A DNA stretch of 42,331 nt from assembly GCF_003570925.1 (NCBI RefSeq), contig NZ_QXIS01000028.1, positions 1 to 42,331 of the forward strand. Reading direction: 5' to 3'. The translations under genes were made by a program, and so were the position numbers. The DNA is from Candidatus Cryosericum terrychapinii. Lineage in GTDB: Bacteria; Caldisericota; Caldisericia; Cryosericales; Cryosericaceae. The stretch's first letter is position 1. Each line of letters begins with the position of its first letter. This document shows positions 7,852-15,765 of the stretch, one piece after another. Under the pieces are notes generated by a model. The model worked only from the letters and a program-made list of their open reading frames with translations, was not told the origin of the DNA and did not search any database.

Positions 7852-8609
7852 GAATCATCGCCATTGCCAACCAGAAGGGTGGTGTAGGCAAGACGACCAC
7901 CGCACTGTCGCTCGCCGCATCGCTCGCCGAGCTCAACCATCACGTCCTGCTTATCGACTTCGACCCACAGGCTAATGCAACCACAGGCCTTGGGTTCAAC
8001 GCAGCGGAACTCACTTCCAACATCTACACGTGCCTGTTGTCCGGCGATCCGATCGAGAATGCCATCCGGCCCAGCCATGAACGCAACCTCTCGCTGGTCC
8101 CTTCGTCGATCAACCTGGCGGGCGCTGAGCTGGAACTAGCTGACATGGATCGCCGCGAGTACGTCCTTCAGAGCCGCTTGGCTTCCCTCGACGGGTCCTG
8201 GGATTACATCATCATCGACAGTCCTCCGTCGCTGGGGCTTCTGACCCTCAACACGCTGACAGCGGCCCACGAAGTCATTGTCCCCATCCAGAGCGAATAC
8301 TATGCACTGGAAGGGTTGACGAACCTGCTGCGGACGATCAGCCTGGTCAAGCAGCGTCTGAACCCGAACCTTGCCCTCCTGGGCATCCTGGTAACCATGT
8401 TCGACAAACGAACCATCCTGTCTGCACAGGTTAAGGATGAGCTCGTCAAGCACTTCGGAGAAACCGTCTTCACCGCTGTCATCCCCAGGAGCATACGCAT
8501 GAGCGAAGCGCCCAGCTATGGCAAGACCATCCTGGAATACGACACGCTTTCCACCGGTGCCGAGGCGTACCGGCATCTCGCCAAGGAGGTAGAACATCGT
8601 GAACAATAG
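7848..8609 (+). CDS. parA: Chromosome partitioning ATPase ParA (Soj)
   Basis: 253 residues. The deviant Walker A box, with its signature lysine, is seen in NQKGGVGKTTTALSLA at residues 7-22. The Walker A' DFDPQANATTGLG lies near residue 40 and the Walker B DSPPSLGLLTLN near 125. The ATPase binds DNA non-specifically, and ParB stimulates hydrolysis to move origin-proximal DNA. Start is GTG 7848, with AGGAGG 8 bases upstream inside rsmG. The 3' end overlaps parB by 11 bases, so translation of the three genes is probably coupled. Confidence 0.95.
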   Translation: MRIIAIANQKGGVGKTTTALSLAASLAELNHHVLLIDFDPQANATTGLGFNAAELTSNIYTCLLSGDPIENAIRPSHERNLSLVPSSINLAGAELELADMDRREYVLQSRLASLDGSWDYIIIDSPPSLGLLTLNTLTAAHEVIVPIQSEYYALEGLTNLLRTISLVKQRLNPNLALLGILVTMFDKRTILSAQVKDELVKHFGETVFTAVIPRSIRMSEAPSYGKTILEYDTLSTGAEAYRHLAKEVEHREQ

Positions 8610-9483
8610 TAAGCGTCTTGGGCGAGGACTTGACGCTCTCTTCGCCAACGAACCGACGCAGCCCACCGTGACAGGCGACAGGGGGGTTCGCATGCTTCGC
8701 ACTGACCAGATCGCCTCTTCACCGCTGCAGCCGCGCCGCCGCTTCGATGAGGCAGCACTCGCAACGCTGGGCGAGAGTATCCGCAAACACGGCATCCTCG
8801 AGCCCATTATCGTGCGCCCTCGGGACGGCCGGTTCGAGATCGTCGCCGGGGAACGTCGCTTTCAGGCTGCCGTTCACCTTGGCCTGGAAGAACTTCCGGT
8901 AACAGTCCGCGACCTCGACGATCGCACAGCAATGGAGATCGCTCTCTCAGAGAACCTGGAACGCGAGGACCTCTCACCTATCGAAGTCGCCGTCTCCTTC
9001 AGCGACTACCTCACCAAATTCGCGACGACCCAGGACGACCTCGCACAGCGTCTCGGCAAGGACCGAAGCACTGTCGCCAACCTCATCCGCCTGCTGGACC
9101 TTCCGGAGGTCGCACGTACTGCCCTCAACAACAAGACCATCACCGCCGGACATGCCCGCGCACTCCTGCCACTCAAAGACCAGCGGCAGTTTGGTACGGT
9201 GCTGGCAGAGGTGATCCGCAAGCAGCTCTCGGTTCGCCAGACGGAAGCACTTGTCCGCCGCCTGCTGACGAAGAAGCCTCGTGAGGGCGCTGTGCATGAC
9301 GAGGCGTTGCGCAACATCCAGGAGACTATGCAGAAACTGCTGGCCACTCGTGTCAACATTCGGGGACAGGTCAACAAGGGCGTCATCGAGATCAGCTACT
9401 TCAATCAGGAAGACCTCTTGCGCATCCTCGGAATCCTGAACTCCCAGGAAGCCGCCACAGACAAGGCCGGCCCCACAAACTGA
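8599..9483 (+). CDS. parB: Chromosome partitioning protein ParB (Spo0J), CTP-dependent clamp
   Basis: 294 residues. It begins with the ParB signature LGRGLDALFA. The CTPase/nuclease-fold domain follows, with LQPRRRFDE near residue 45 and GERRFQAA (the GERRxRA-like box) near 95. Next come ENLEREDLSPIEVA and the helix-turn-helix that reads parS (LAQRLGKDRSTVANLIRLL, about 150-170). A short C-terminal dimerisation domain contains VNIRGQVNKGVIEISYF. Start is GTG 8599, with GGAGG inside parA. The nearby parS at 7070 is its expected loading site. Confidence 0.95.
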   Translation: MNNSKRLGRGLDALFANEPTQPTVTGDRGVRMLRTDQIASSPLQPRRRFDEAALATLGESIRKHGILEPIIVRPRDGRFEIVAGERRFQAAVHLGLEELPVTVRDLDDRTAMEIALSENLEREDLSPIEVAVSFSDYLTKFATTQDDLAQRLGKDRSTVANLIRLLDLPEVARTALNNKTITAGHARALLPLKDQRQFGTVLAEVIRKQLSVRQTEALVRRLLTKKPREGAVHDEALRNIQETMQKLLATRVNIRGQVNKGVIEISYFNQEDLLRILGILNSQEAATDKAGPTN

Positions 9484-9504
9484 CCCCGCGACCACTATCT
9501 GTGA

Positions 9505-9532
9505 CAACACCCCGGCTTGCGCCGGGGTGTTG
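9505..9532. terminator. Terminator after parB
   Basis: A perfect 12-bp stem (CAACACCCCGGC with its complement) and TTGC loop, 21 bases after the parB stop codon. It lies between parB and the convergent radical SAM gene and may serve both. Confidence 0.85.
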
Positions 9533-9556
9533 CAGTTTCAACAGCGAGAAGGCAGC

Positions 9557-10651
9557 TCAGGAATCAAGACTCTCTTCGGCACCGCGGTAGTACTGGACGA
9601 CTCCCTTCTGCGTGTCGCCAGCTCGTGTGCCTGCAACCGTGAAATCGAAGCCGTCTGACTTGAGGTCGTCGATGAAGCGGTCGATCTCGCGGTCCACCGT
9701 CTCCAATTGCACGTTCGGATAATTGAACATAGTGCCTCCGGGCGTCTCATTGTAGAACGGGCGGTTGCATCCCGGGCATCCATGTGTCACAAACACAAAA
9801 TGCCTGTGCAGGAATGACCGCACCTGACCTTCATTGAGGCCGAGGCCATGGATGCTCTTCCGAGCGTTGTAGGCGACGCAGACATGCTCTTCTTCCTGCC
9901 AATCCAACAACCCTTGTAGCAACTGAAGCTTCCGATAGGACACCAGCGCCGGCGGGGCGCCGTGCTCCATACGAGTGCCGCGAACCGGGGTAAAGGCAAA
10001 CAACGACACCAGGACGCCCACCCGGTGCAGCTCGAGCATCAGCTCGGCAGCCTCCATCTCGTCCTCTCCCAGCCCAATAATCAGATGTGTCGAGATACGG
10101 CCGCGATACTGCCTGCCCAGCCCCTTGACCAGCGATATCGAATCGAATAGGGACCCACCCCGAAGCTGAGGATAGAGGCGCTCGGAGCAGCAGTCGATCG
10201 CTACACCAATACGCTGCACGCCTGCAGCAAACAGCTGGTCCGCCTCTTCGAACGTGGTCACCCTGTACGACACGGAGATCGGAACATCGCTTGCCTGGCG
10301 GATCCGTGGCACAAGCGCGAGCAGTTGCCTCAGCACTCCGCGTGAAGCCGTTGTCTGGAAACAGACCCTCTGGAATGCTCCAGGTTGTGCGACAAGCGCA
10401 TCAACCAGCTCTTCCTCGCCGACCTCAGGCCAGCTGATGCGTGAAAGCCGGCTGTGATCGCCAATGACACCGCGCCCCTGTCCACAGTAGGCACAGTCGC
10501 CGGAACACTGCCCCCCGACCATGAGGTATGCCGTGGTGGGCGACGCAGCCATCCGGATATCCCTCAGGCCCAGGACAACCAGCGTGCCAATGCTTGCCCG
10601 CAGACTCACCGGCTCACCTGCCTGCATTCGCACGTCACTTGTAGAAGACAC
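9557..10651 (-). CDS. Radical SAM protein, candidate LipS-type lipoyl synthase subunit
   Basis: 364 residues from GTG 10651, which has GGAGG 7 bases upstream. A longer frame from 10684 lacks a ribosome binding site. The radical SAM cluster is CSGDCAYC (Cys49, Cys53, Cys56, a CX3CX2C motif), followed by GQG as in biotin synthase. The C-terminal part holds a second cysteine site in THGCPGCNRPFYNETPGG (about 300), a candidate ligand for an auxiliary cluster. From memory, this combination and a COG1856 partner resemble the two-protein lipoyl synthase LipS1/LipS2 of Thermococcus. It overlaps that partner by 17 bases. Radical SAM membership is certain, lipoyl synthesis is inferred. No octanoyltransferase or lipoate ligase is visible nearby. 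Confidence 0.7.
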   Translation of the reverse strand: MSSTSDVRMQAGEPVSLRASIGTLVVLGLRDIRMAASPTTAYLMVGGQCSGDCAYCGQGRGVIGDHSRLSRISWPEVGEEELVDALVAQPGAFQRVCFQTTASRGVLRQLLALVPRIRQASDVPISVSYRVTTFEEADQLFAAGVQRIGVAIDCCSERLYPQLRGGSLFDSISLVKGLGRQYRGRISTHLIIGLGEDEMEAAELMLELHRVGVLVSLFAFTPVRGTRMEHGAPPALVSYRKLQLLQGLLDWQEEEHVCVAYNARKSIHGLGLNEGQVRSFLHRHFVFVTHGCPGCNRPFYNETPGGTMFNYPNVQLETVDREIDRFIDDLKSDGFDFTVAGTRAGDTQKGVVQYYRGAEESLDS

Positions 10652-11477
10652 AGCATTCCTCCACCTGTTCCGCATCCTCTGCACTCGACTTCACGCCGAC
10701 GACGCCCCGGAACTGGTACTGTCCCGCCAGATGCTCCAGCTGCTCACCATAGCCGGCAACTCTGGGATGCATGCAGCCCAGTACGAAGTCTGTCGCCCGA
10801 AGCTTCAGCCTCGCATAGGCGAACACCGACTCCACCGCATCGATCGGAACAACAGGCACGTTGCCGTAAATCGTCCCCTCCGTGGGGATGAGGACCAGAA
10901 AGACCAGCGACGCCGGCTGAAAGGCAATCAGTGAATCGATCGCCGCATACTCTCCGACAACGATGCCGCCCTTGAGACCGATCGTGAGGTGAAGGTTAAC
11001 CCGCTGCTTTGCGGACCTGAGTGCCTCCGAACCACCCGCTGCCGAGAACGCGTCCACCCAACCCCGGGCTGTGTGCAGGTAGTCGGTGCCGGACCGCTGC
11101 AGATGGTAGACATCATGGATAGTCCCGTCATCCCACACATAGTCGAGGGAAACCTTGTCGAAATAGGGTGACAACGCACGGACATCCTCGTCCGACTGCA
11201 AGCCAACGTGAGCATTGATGCGTATTCCCTGCTCATGGACCCATTCAATGAATGCCAGATGTTCCATCAGCGGCAGGCGCCCGTGGGGATCACTTCCACC
11301 GGACAGAAGGATGCTCCGATACTCGCCCGATTCGAGCACGCGACGGGCCGCAGATACAGGAACCATGTGCTGAAGGTAGTGTCCGTTGCAGTGGTTGCAG
11401 TGCAGTGCGCATTCCTCGCCCGTGACGGACACGGAGAGTGTCCGCCTGGGGACGCAATTGAAGACCAGGTCTCTCAG
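10635..11477 (-). CDS. Radical SAM protein of COG1856 type, candidate LipS partner subunit
   Basis: 280 residues if it starts at CTG 11477. The radical SAM motif is CALHCNHC (CX3CX2C), with SGGSDPHGRLPL after it as the SAM-binding GGE-like strand. Extra cysteines lie near the C-terminus (VLGCMHP, EECCVFYK) and could bind a second iron-sulfur cluster. From GTG 11432 only six residues would precede the first cysteine. The upstream frame encodes DLVFNCVPRRTLS before VSVTG, which fits the family and ends in CTG overlapping the previous stop codon (CTGA). The exact start is uncertain. The protein is described in databases as an uncharacterised biotin synthase homologue; function as in the adjacent entry. 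Confidence 0.65.
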   Translation of the reverse strand: MRDLVFNCVPRRTLSVSVTGEECALHCNHCNGHYLQHMVPVSAARRVLESGEYRSILLSGGSDPHGRLPLMEHLAFIEWVHEQGIRINAHVGLQSDEDVRALSPYFDKVSLDYVWDDGTIHDVYHLQRSGTDYLHTARGWVDAFSAAGGSEALRSAKQRVNLHLTIGLKGGIVVGEYAAIDSLIAFQPASLVFLVLIPTEGTIYGNVPVVPIDAVESVFAYARLKLRATDFVLGCMHPRVAGYGEQLEHLAGQYQFRGVVGVKSSAEDAEQVEECCVFYK

Positions 11478-11731
11478 GTCTTCCGCCCTATCTGGGGCAT
11501 ATCGTTGGCAATGACGAGGGAGATGCTGAGCTTGTCAGTAACCGCGATGGCCTGATATGCCGTATTGATGGTGGAGAGGACCGTATCCATCTCTCCATAG
11601 CAGCTCACCGCCATGTTTCCGACGACACACAGAACGCCAGCTGCCTCCAGTGCACTCTCGAATTCCTTGATCACCGCCGCCGTTCTCGAACCATCGTACG
11701 GAAACAGAATTGCTTGGACCTCAACGTTCAC
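11474..11731 (-). CDS. Small thiamine/HMP-binding-like protein (DUF77/YkoF-like)
   Basis: 85 residues. The pattern VQAILFPYDGSRTAAVI, then a helix, then GVLCVVGNMAVSCYGEMDTVLSTINTA resembles the ferredoxin-like fold of DUF77/MTH1187 and YkoF proteins, which bind thiamine or hydroxymethylpyrimidine. The match is by pattern only, and no ligand can be deduced. Start is GTG 11731 with AGGAAGG 7 bases upstream. The stop overlaps the probable CTG start of the COG1856-like radical SAM gene, so it belongs to that operon. It could be a small partner of the radical SAM proteins rather than a vitamin carrier. Confidence 0.6.
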   Translation of the reverse strand: MNVEVQAILFPYDGSRTAAVIKEFESALEAAGVLCVVGNMAVSCYGEMDTVLSTINTAYQAIAVTDKLSISLVIANDMPQIGRKT

Positions 11732-11767
11732 TAAATGACCTTCCTTTTCAGCCCCAGCAGGGGCGAA

Positions 11768-13141
11768 TTATAGATTGTCGAGATCGTCGAGAGAAGCGGA
11801 CAGCACAGCGATGACCTGTGAATCCCAGCGTCCCTCGTCAGTCTCCTTGTGAAGGATCTCCAGAGCCTGATCGCGCGTGAACGCCGGACGATATGTCCGG
11901 TCACTTATCAACGCCTCATAGCTGTCGGCCACACTGACGATACGAACGAACCGGGAGACCTGATCCCCCTTCAGACCGTCGGGATACCCCGAACCGTCCA
12001 TCTTCTCATGATGATGCCGGACGATATCGGCCACCTCGCCGAATCCATGGACGGGTTTGATGATCTTCTCCCCGTACTCGCTATGTCGCTGCATCTCGGC
12101 CCACTCTGAGGGATCGAGCTTGCCCGGCTTGAAGAGGATCTCTCTGCGTATGACCAGCTTGCCAACATCGTGCAGCGAACCGGCCATCTCCAGGACCCAT
12201 AGCCCGTGCCCCTGGACTCCCATCCTCTTGCCAAGGATGACGCTGATACTTGCGACCTTCTGGTTGTGACGTGGCTCCGTGGCCTCCGTCAGTTCAATGG
12301 CGTTCGTGATAACGCCAACGACCTCGGACAACGCAAAGCGCTGTTTGGTCATGCCTCTCAGTCGCATCAGGGAACGCATGCGCACGCGCAGTTCTTCCCA
12401 CGACACAGGTTTGTTGAGAAACTCGTCAGCACCGCTCTCGAACCCCTTGAGCTTGTCCACGAGCCCCGACAGCACCGTCAGCATGATGACGGGCGTCGTG
12501 CCCAGCCGCTCCGTCGCACGAATCTCCTTCACGACCTCGAACCCGTTGATGTCAGGAAGAAGCCCATCCAGCAGAATGACGTCGAAGTTGCCGGTGGCCG
12601 CCTGCTCGATGCCTTCCCGACCCGTCTGAACCCAGGTGACCTGGTACCCCCAACTGCCCAGCTGCTCCGACAGCGCCGTCCCATCGATTGCACTGTCCTC
12701 GACGATAAGCACGGGCGCCTGATCGCCCTCTCCCTGACGTTCGCGCGAGAAGAAAACCAGCTCGACCCTCCGAATCATATCGTCGTAGGTGATGGGTTTA
12801 ACAACATAGTCGAACGCCCCCATCTGCATCGCCTTCATGACGTTGTCGTCCTTGCTGATGGCAGACACGACGATGATGGGGATGTTCTTGGTCGACAGAG
12901 TGGTGCGAAGAGTCTCGAGGACTGTCAGGCCGGTGATGTCCGGGAGGCGGAGATCCAGCAGGATAAGGCCGGGCTGTTCCTTGACGGCCAAGTCAATGCC
13001 TTCCCAGCCAGTGCTTGCGGTGACGGCTGCATAGCCCGCTCGTCGCAACATGTCTCCGTACAGACGCAGGCTTTCGATGTCGTCGTCGACTACCAACACC
13101 TTTCGTTCCACCAGCGCACCCCCGGTTCTGTCCTTGTTCAT
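11768..13141 (-). CDS. Response regulator with two receiver domains and an HD-GYP phosphodiesterase domain
   Basis: About 457 residues. The first receiver domain begins at KVLVVDDD, with phosphoacceptor Asp in LLDLRLPD. The second begins at VLIVEDSA, with LLDGLLPD. The C-terminal half is HD-GYP, with the HD pair in SLHDVGKL, HHHEKMDGSGYPDGLKG and a later VADSYEAL motif. HD-GYP domains degrade cyclic di-GMP, and the key residues are intact. No kinase gene is adjacent. The start is chosen at ATG 13141 after GGAAG; GTG 13111 and GTG 13192 are alternatives. A possible promoter on this strand is TTGCTT-N16-CATAAT ending at 13209. Only 36 bases separate it from the small gene at 11731, so it may head the radical SAM operon. 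Confidence 0.9.
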   Translation of the reverse strand: MNKDRTGGALVERKVLVVDDDIESLRLYGDMLRRAGYAAVTASTGWEGIDLAVKEQPGLILLDLRLPDITGLTVLETLRTTLSTKNIPIIVVSAISKDDNVMKAMQMGAFDYVVKPITYDDMIRRVELVFFSRERQGEGDQAPVLIVEDSAIDGTALSEQLGSWGYQVTWVQTGREGIEQAATGNFDVILLDGLLPDINGFEVVKEIRATERLGTTPVIMLTVLSGLVDKLKGFESGADEFLNKPVSWEELRVRMRSLMRLRGMTKQRFALSEVVGVITNAIELTEATEPRHNQKVASISVILGKRMGVQGHGLWVLEMAGSLHDVGKLVIRREILFKPGKLDPSEWAEMQRHSEYGEKIIKPVHGFGEVADIVRHHHEKMDGSGYPDGLKGDQVSRFVRIVSVADSYEALISDRTYRPAFTRDQALEILHKETDEGRWDSQVIAVLSASLDDLDNL

Positions 13142-13295
13142 CATCCGCTTCCAACAAACGCGCGGAACCAAATCTCCCACTGCACTCCCCACAACGCTCT
13201 AATAGAGTATTATGTATACATCTGAACAAAAAGCAATTCCGGACAGAATGGCTGCAAGCTCGGGAAACACAGGAAGCCGGACCTCGGAGGCACCA

Positions 13296-13988
13296 ATGCG
13301 TACGTTCACCGAAACGGACTTATGTGACCTGACTCACCAGAACGGAGAGTCCAGGGAACAGGCAGCCATGTCCTCTGATGCCCATTCGACCCTGGTCGTT
13401 CACTCGGCCTCCGGCCACTCGGGCAAGACAACGATCTGCCGATCGCTCGTACGAGACCTTCCTTTTGAGGTGTATATCAAGCTGTCGCGCCATAGCCTGC
13501 ACCTCGCAACACATTCGCTGGCAGCTGGAACACTGCCCATCGAAGGAGGCGATACTGGACGCCTGAGCCAGTCGGAGCGCTCCCCATGGTTGCGGCCGTT
13601 GCGTGACATCATTCTCTTCGACGGACCTTATCAGGAGACAGAGAAGGCGGTGGCCACGACCCTTCAGCAATGGCCCCTGGAGACACGTGTCCTCATCGAA
13701 GGCAACTGCTCATCTGTCCCGGAAAGGTCGCGCTATATGTACGTCCTGCGCTGTCCCCTTCTGCAGAGTGCCAAGCCCAACATGGGCATCATGGCTGCCC
13801 GGGCAGACCTGCTCGTCGTGAACAGGTTCCCTGGCCGTACACCGGCCGAAGAAGCCGCCCTCCTTGCACTCCTCAGAGACTGGAACCCGCACGCGAACCA
13901 GATGTCAGGATCCGTACAGGACGCGGTGTTCATCGAGACCGTCGAAGCGGCTGTCCTCGACCTTCTCCCGTTACTGCGCTCCGCTTGA
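13296..13988 (+). CDS. P-loop NTPase-like protein of unknown function (distantly MobB-like)
   Basis: 230 residues from ATG 13296, which has GGAGG 5 bases upstream; an earlier ATG at 13212 lacks one. A Walker A motif is seen in HSASGHSGKTTICRSL (about residues 35-50). A strand ending DIILFDGP follows, then VLIEGNCS, and MAARADLLVVNRF, which resembles the region before the NKxD base motif in HypB/UreG-type GTPases but reads NR. Segments IKLSRH and VLIEGN recall MobB, the molybdopterin-guanine dinucleotide accessory protein. That is weak evidence. It is divergent from the HD-GYP gene and heads a run with the 60-residue gene at 14061. Confidence 0.5.
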   Translation: MRTFTETDLCDLTHQNGESREQAAMSSDAHSTLVVHSASGHSGKTTICRSLVRDLPFEVYIKLSRHSLHLATHSLAAGTLPIEGGDTGRLSQSERSPWLRPLRDIILFDGPYQETEKAVATTLQQWPLETRVLIEGNCSSVPERSRYMYVLRCPLLQSAKPNMGIMAARADLLVVNRFPGRTPAEEAALLALLRDWNPHANQMSGSVQDAVFIETVEAAVLDLLPLLRSA

Positions 13989-14060
13989 AAATGCACTCCT
14001 GCATGACACACTGTACTGTCGGTGCCTGCTGCCGGCAGAATCAGGAACCAGGAGGTTCCC

Positions 14061-14243
14061 ATGGAAGAAGTTGCACAGGAAGTCCGCGATGAGCTGCTCA
14101 AGGCGGCAACCGACGGATTTATCGATTGCGGCAAAGCAATAGTTATCGCCCGCAAACTGAACATCGACCCCAGAGTCGTGGGCAAGGCCTGCGATTTGCT
14201 GCACATACGAGTCCGCTCCTGTTCACTCGGCCTGTTCGACTAG
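14061..14243 (+). CDS. Conserved-looking 60-residue protein ending in CSLGLFD
   Basis: A 60-residue protein with a strong AGGAGG ribosome binding site 7 bases before ATG 14061. The middle (AIVIARKLNIDPRVVGKACDLL) looks like a helix-turn-helix. The last residues, IRVRSCSLGLFD, resemble small proteins I recall that end in CQLGLFG or CQLGCF, some near molybdenum-cofactor genes. That recollection could not be checked. Three bases separate it from the next gene and 72 from the P-loop gene, so all three may be cotranscribed. Function unknown. Confidence 0.6.
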   Translation: MEEVAQEVRDELLKAATDGFIDCGKAIVIARKLNIDPRVVGKACDLLHIRVRSCSLGLFD

Positions 14244-14246
14244 CCA

Positions 14247-14879
14247 GTGCCAGCACCCATCATCCTCGCCACTGCCACCGCAGTAGTGGCGGTCCTGCTG
14301 ACGCCGTTTTCACTCCTCGTCAACTTCATGCCACTCCAGAGACTCCTGCTTTCCATGGTCGGCACAACGGGAGGTGCGGTGCCTCGCTTTGACGTGGCTG
14401 AAGCCGTCCGCCGCGTGACAGATCTGCTCAAGTACCTTGCGCTCCGTAGACCTCTGCCAAACGATGGCTTCTACTCGCCCCTGGAGCTTGCCCACATGGG
14501 CGACGTCCAGGCGATCTTCCAAGGCGTCTATTTGACAGCGTTTGTCTCATGTCTGCTGACAGTTGTCCTTGTCGTTCTCCTTCGCAGAAATGGGCGCGAC
14601 GTTCGCCGCGTTGCCCGGGCAGCCGGCATCACTGTGCTCGCTCTCGTTGCCGCTCTGGGCACCGCCTCGGTCACCATCGGCTTTGATGCATTGTTCATCA
14701 CCTTCCACGAGCTCGCCTTTGCGAACAACTTCTGGCTCCTCCCTGAAGACTCCGGACTCATCCGCCTGTTTCCCGAGAATTACTTCATGAGCTACTTCTT
14801 CGTCACACTCGGCGCGAGCCTCATCGCCGCCATTTTCCTCACGATTCTGTCACGCCGGAGGCGCACCCTCCGGCTTTAA
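14247..14879 (+). CDS. DUF1461 integral membrane protein
   Basis: 210 residues with four or five membrane segments (about 7-27, 95-113, 127-147 and 178-200). The family features of DUF1461 (TIGR01906) are clear. FYSPLELAHMGDV sits in the outer loop before the second segment. FHELAFANNFWLLPEDSGLIRLFPENYF lies before the last, abbreviated here by its ends: FHELAF and LIRLFPENYF. Members are uncharacterised. Start is GTG 14247, three bases after the upstream stop and without a visible ribosome binding site, so translation probably depends on coupling. The last codons overlap a terminator hairpin. Confidence 0.8.
   Translation: MPAPIILATATAVVAVLLTPFSLLVNFMPLQRLLLSMVGTTGGAVPRFDVAEAVRRVTDLLKYLALRRPLPNDGFYSPLELAHMGDVQAIFQGVYLTAFVSCLLTVVLVVLLRRNGRDVRRVARAAGITVLALVAALGTASVTIGFDALFITFHELAFANNFWLLPEDSGLIRLFPENYFMSYFFVTLGASLIAAIFLTILSRRRRTLRL
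14854..14874 (+). terminator. Terminator overlapping the end of the DUF1461 gene
   Basis: A perfect 8-bp stem, GCCGGAGG with CCTCCGGC, and a CGCAC loop, followed by a short TTTAA. The stem lies in the last codons; the T-tract is weak. Confidence 0.5.
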
Positions 14880-14896
14880 CCATCGCCCATTGCTGA

Positions 14897-14902
14897 TATA
14901 CT
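14897..14902 (+). promoter_or_regulatory. Predicted -10 box for the mtnP-rhomboid-surE run
   Basis: TATACT at 14897-14902. A weak -35 candidate TTTAAC lies at 14875-14880, exactly 16 bases upstream, the spacing used by the other promoters in this window. Confidence 0.45.
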
Positions 14903-14955
14903 CCTTAGGTAAGCAACCAAGCACAGCCCCGCTGTGTATAACAAAGGAGATAACC

Positions 14956-15762
14956 ATGGAACAACGTGCTGAAATCGGGATCATCGGGGGTTCCGGATTC
15001 TATTCTCTACTCGAAAACGCGCAGGACATCAACGTCGAAACGCCCTATGGTGCACCGTCAGACCTCATCTCGCTTGGCGAGATCGCGGGCCGAAAGGTCG
15101 CGTTCCTACCCCGCCACGGCAGGCACCATCAGCTTCCACCTCACATGATCAACTACCGCGCCAACATCTGGGCTCTCAAGTCTCTTGGTGTCCGACATAT
15201 CATCGCTCCTACCGCCGTCGGTTCACTGCAGCCAGACATCAAGGTGGGTGACCTCGTCGTCACCGACCAGTTCATCGACCGGACGCGCCGCGCTGATACG
15301 ACGTTCTACAACGGGCCTGTCGTCACCCACGTCTCCACGGCCGATCCGTACTGTCCCGTCCTGAACAGGATCGCAGTCGCGACAATCAGGAGCCTGGACT
15401 TGCCCGTGCACAATGGCGGCACCTGTGTCGTCATCGAGGGACCACGGTTCTCCACCAAGGCCGAGAGCAACTGGTTCACCCGCATGGGCTGGCACACTGT
15501 CAACATGACACAGTATCCCGAAGTCACCCTGGCCCGCGAGCAGGCGATGTGCTACTGCAATATCTCGGTCATCACGGACTATGACGCCGGGCTGGTCGCA
15601 GAGGGAGCAGTCGACCCCGTCAGCAACGAAGCGGTCATCAAGGCATTCACAGCCAACCTCAAGAACCTTGTGACGATCATCGAGAAGATGATTCCACAGA
15701 TCCCTGGAGAGAGCGAAGACTGCACTTGTTTCCACGCCCTGGAGGGTGCCAGCATCGGCTAA
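14956..15762 (+). CDS. mtnP: S-methyl-5'-thioadenosine phosphorylase
   Basis: 268 residues from ATG 14956, with AAAGGAGA 7 bases upstream. The enzyme splits methylthioadenosine, a by-product of polyamine synthesis, into adenine and methylthioribose-1-phosphate. Family motifs are GIIGGSGFY at the N-terminus, FLPRHGRHHQLPPHMINYRANIW (key parts PRHGRHH and NYRAN), the phosphate-site region IIAPTAVGSLQ, and VIEGPRFSTKAES followed by NMTQYPEVTLARE, typical of MTAP rather than PNP. A C-terminal DYDAG base-binding motif is present. The decarboxylase at 3414 would supply polyamines and hence substrate. It leads a tight run with the rhomboid and surE genes. Confidence 0.92.
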   Translation: MEQRAEIGIIGGSGFYSLLENAQDINVETPYGAPSDLISLGEIAGRKVAFLPRHGRHHQLPPHMINYRANIWALKSLGVRHIIAPTAVGSLQPDIKVGDLVVTDQFIDRTRRADTTFYNGPVVTHVSTADPYCPVLNRIAVATIRSLDLPVHNGGTCVVIEGPRFSTKAESNWFTRMGWHTVNMTQYPEVTLAREQAMCYCNISVITDYDAGLVAEGAVDPVSNEAVIKAFTANLKNLVTIIEKMIPQIPGESEDCTCFHALEGASIG

Positions 15763-15765
15763 CCT

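Noticed and set aside
12206-13225. A 339-codon plus-strand frame
   Set aside because: It lies wholly opposite the REC-REC-HD-GYP gene, whose motifs are complete.
13682-13691. GACACGTGTC as a second parS
   Set aside because: It shares only the CACGTG core. The flanks do not match TGTTCCACGTGGAACA and it lies inside a gene.
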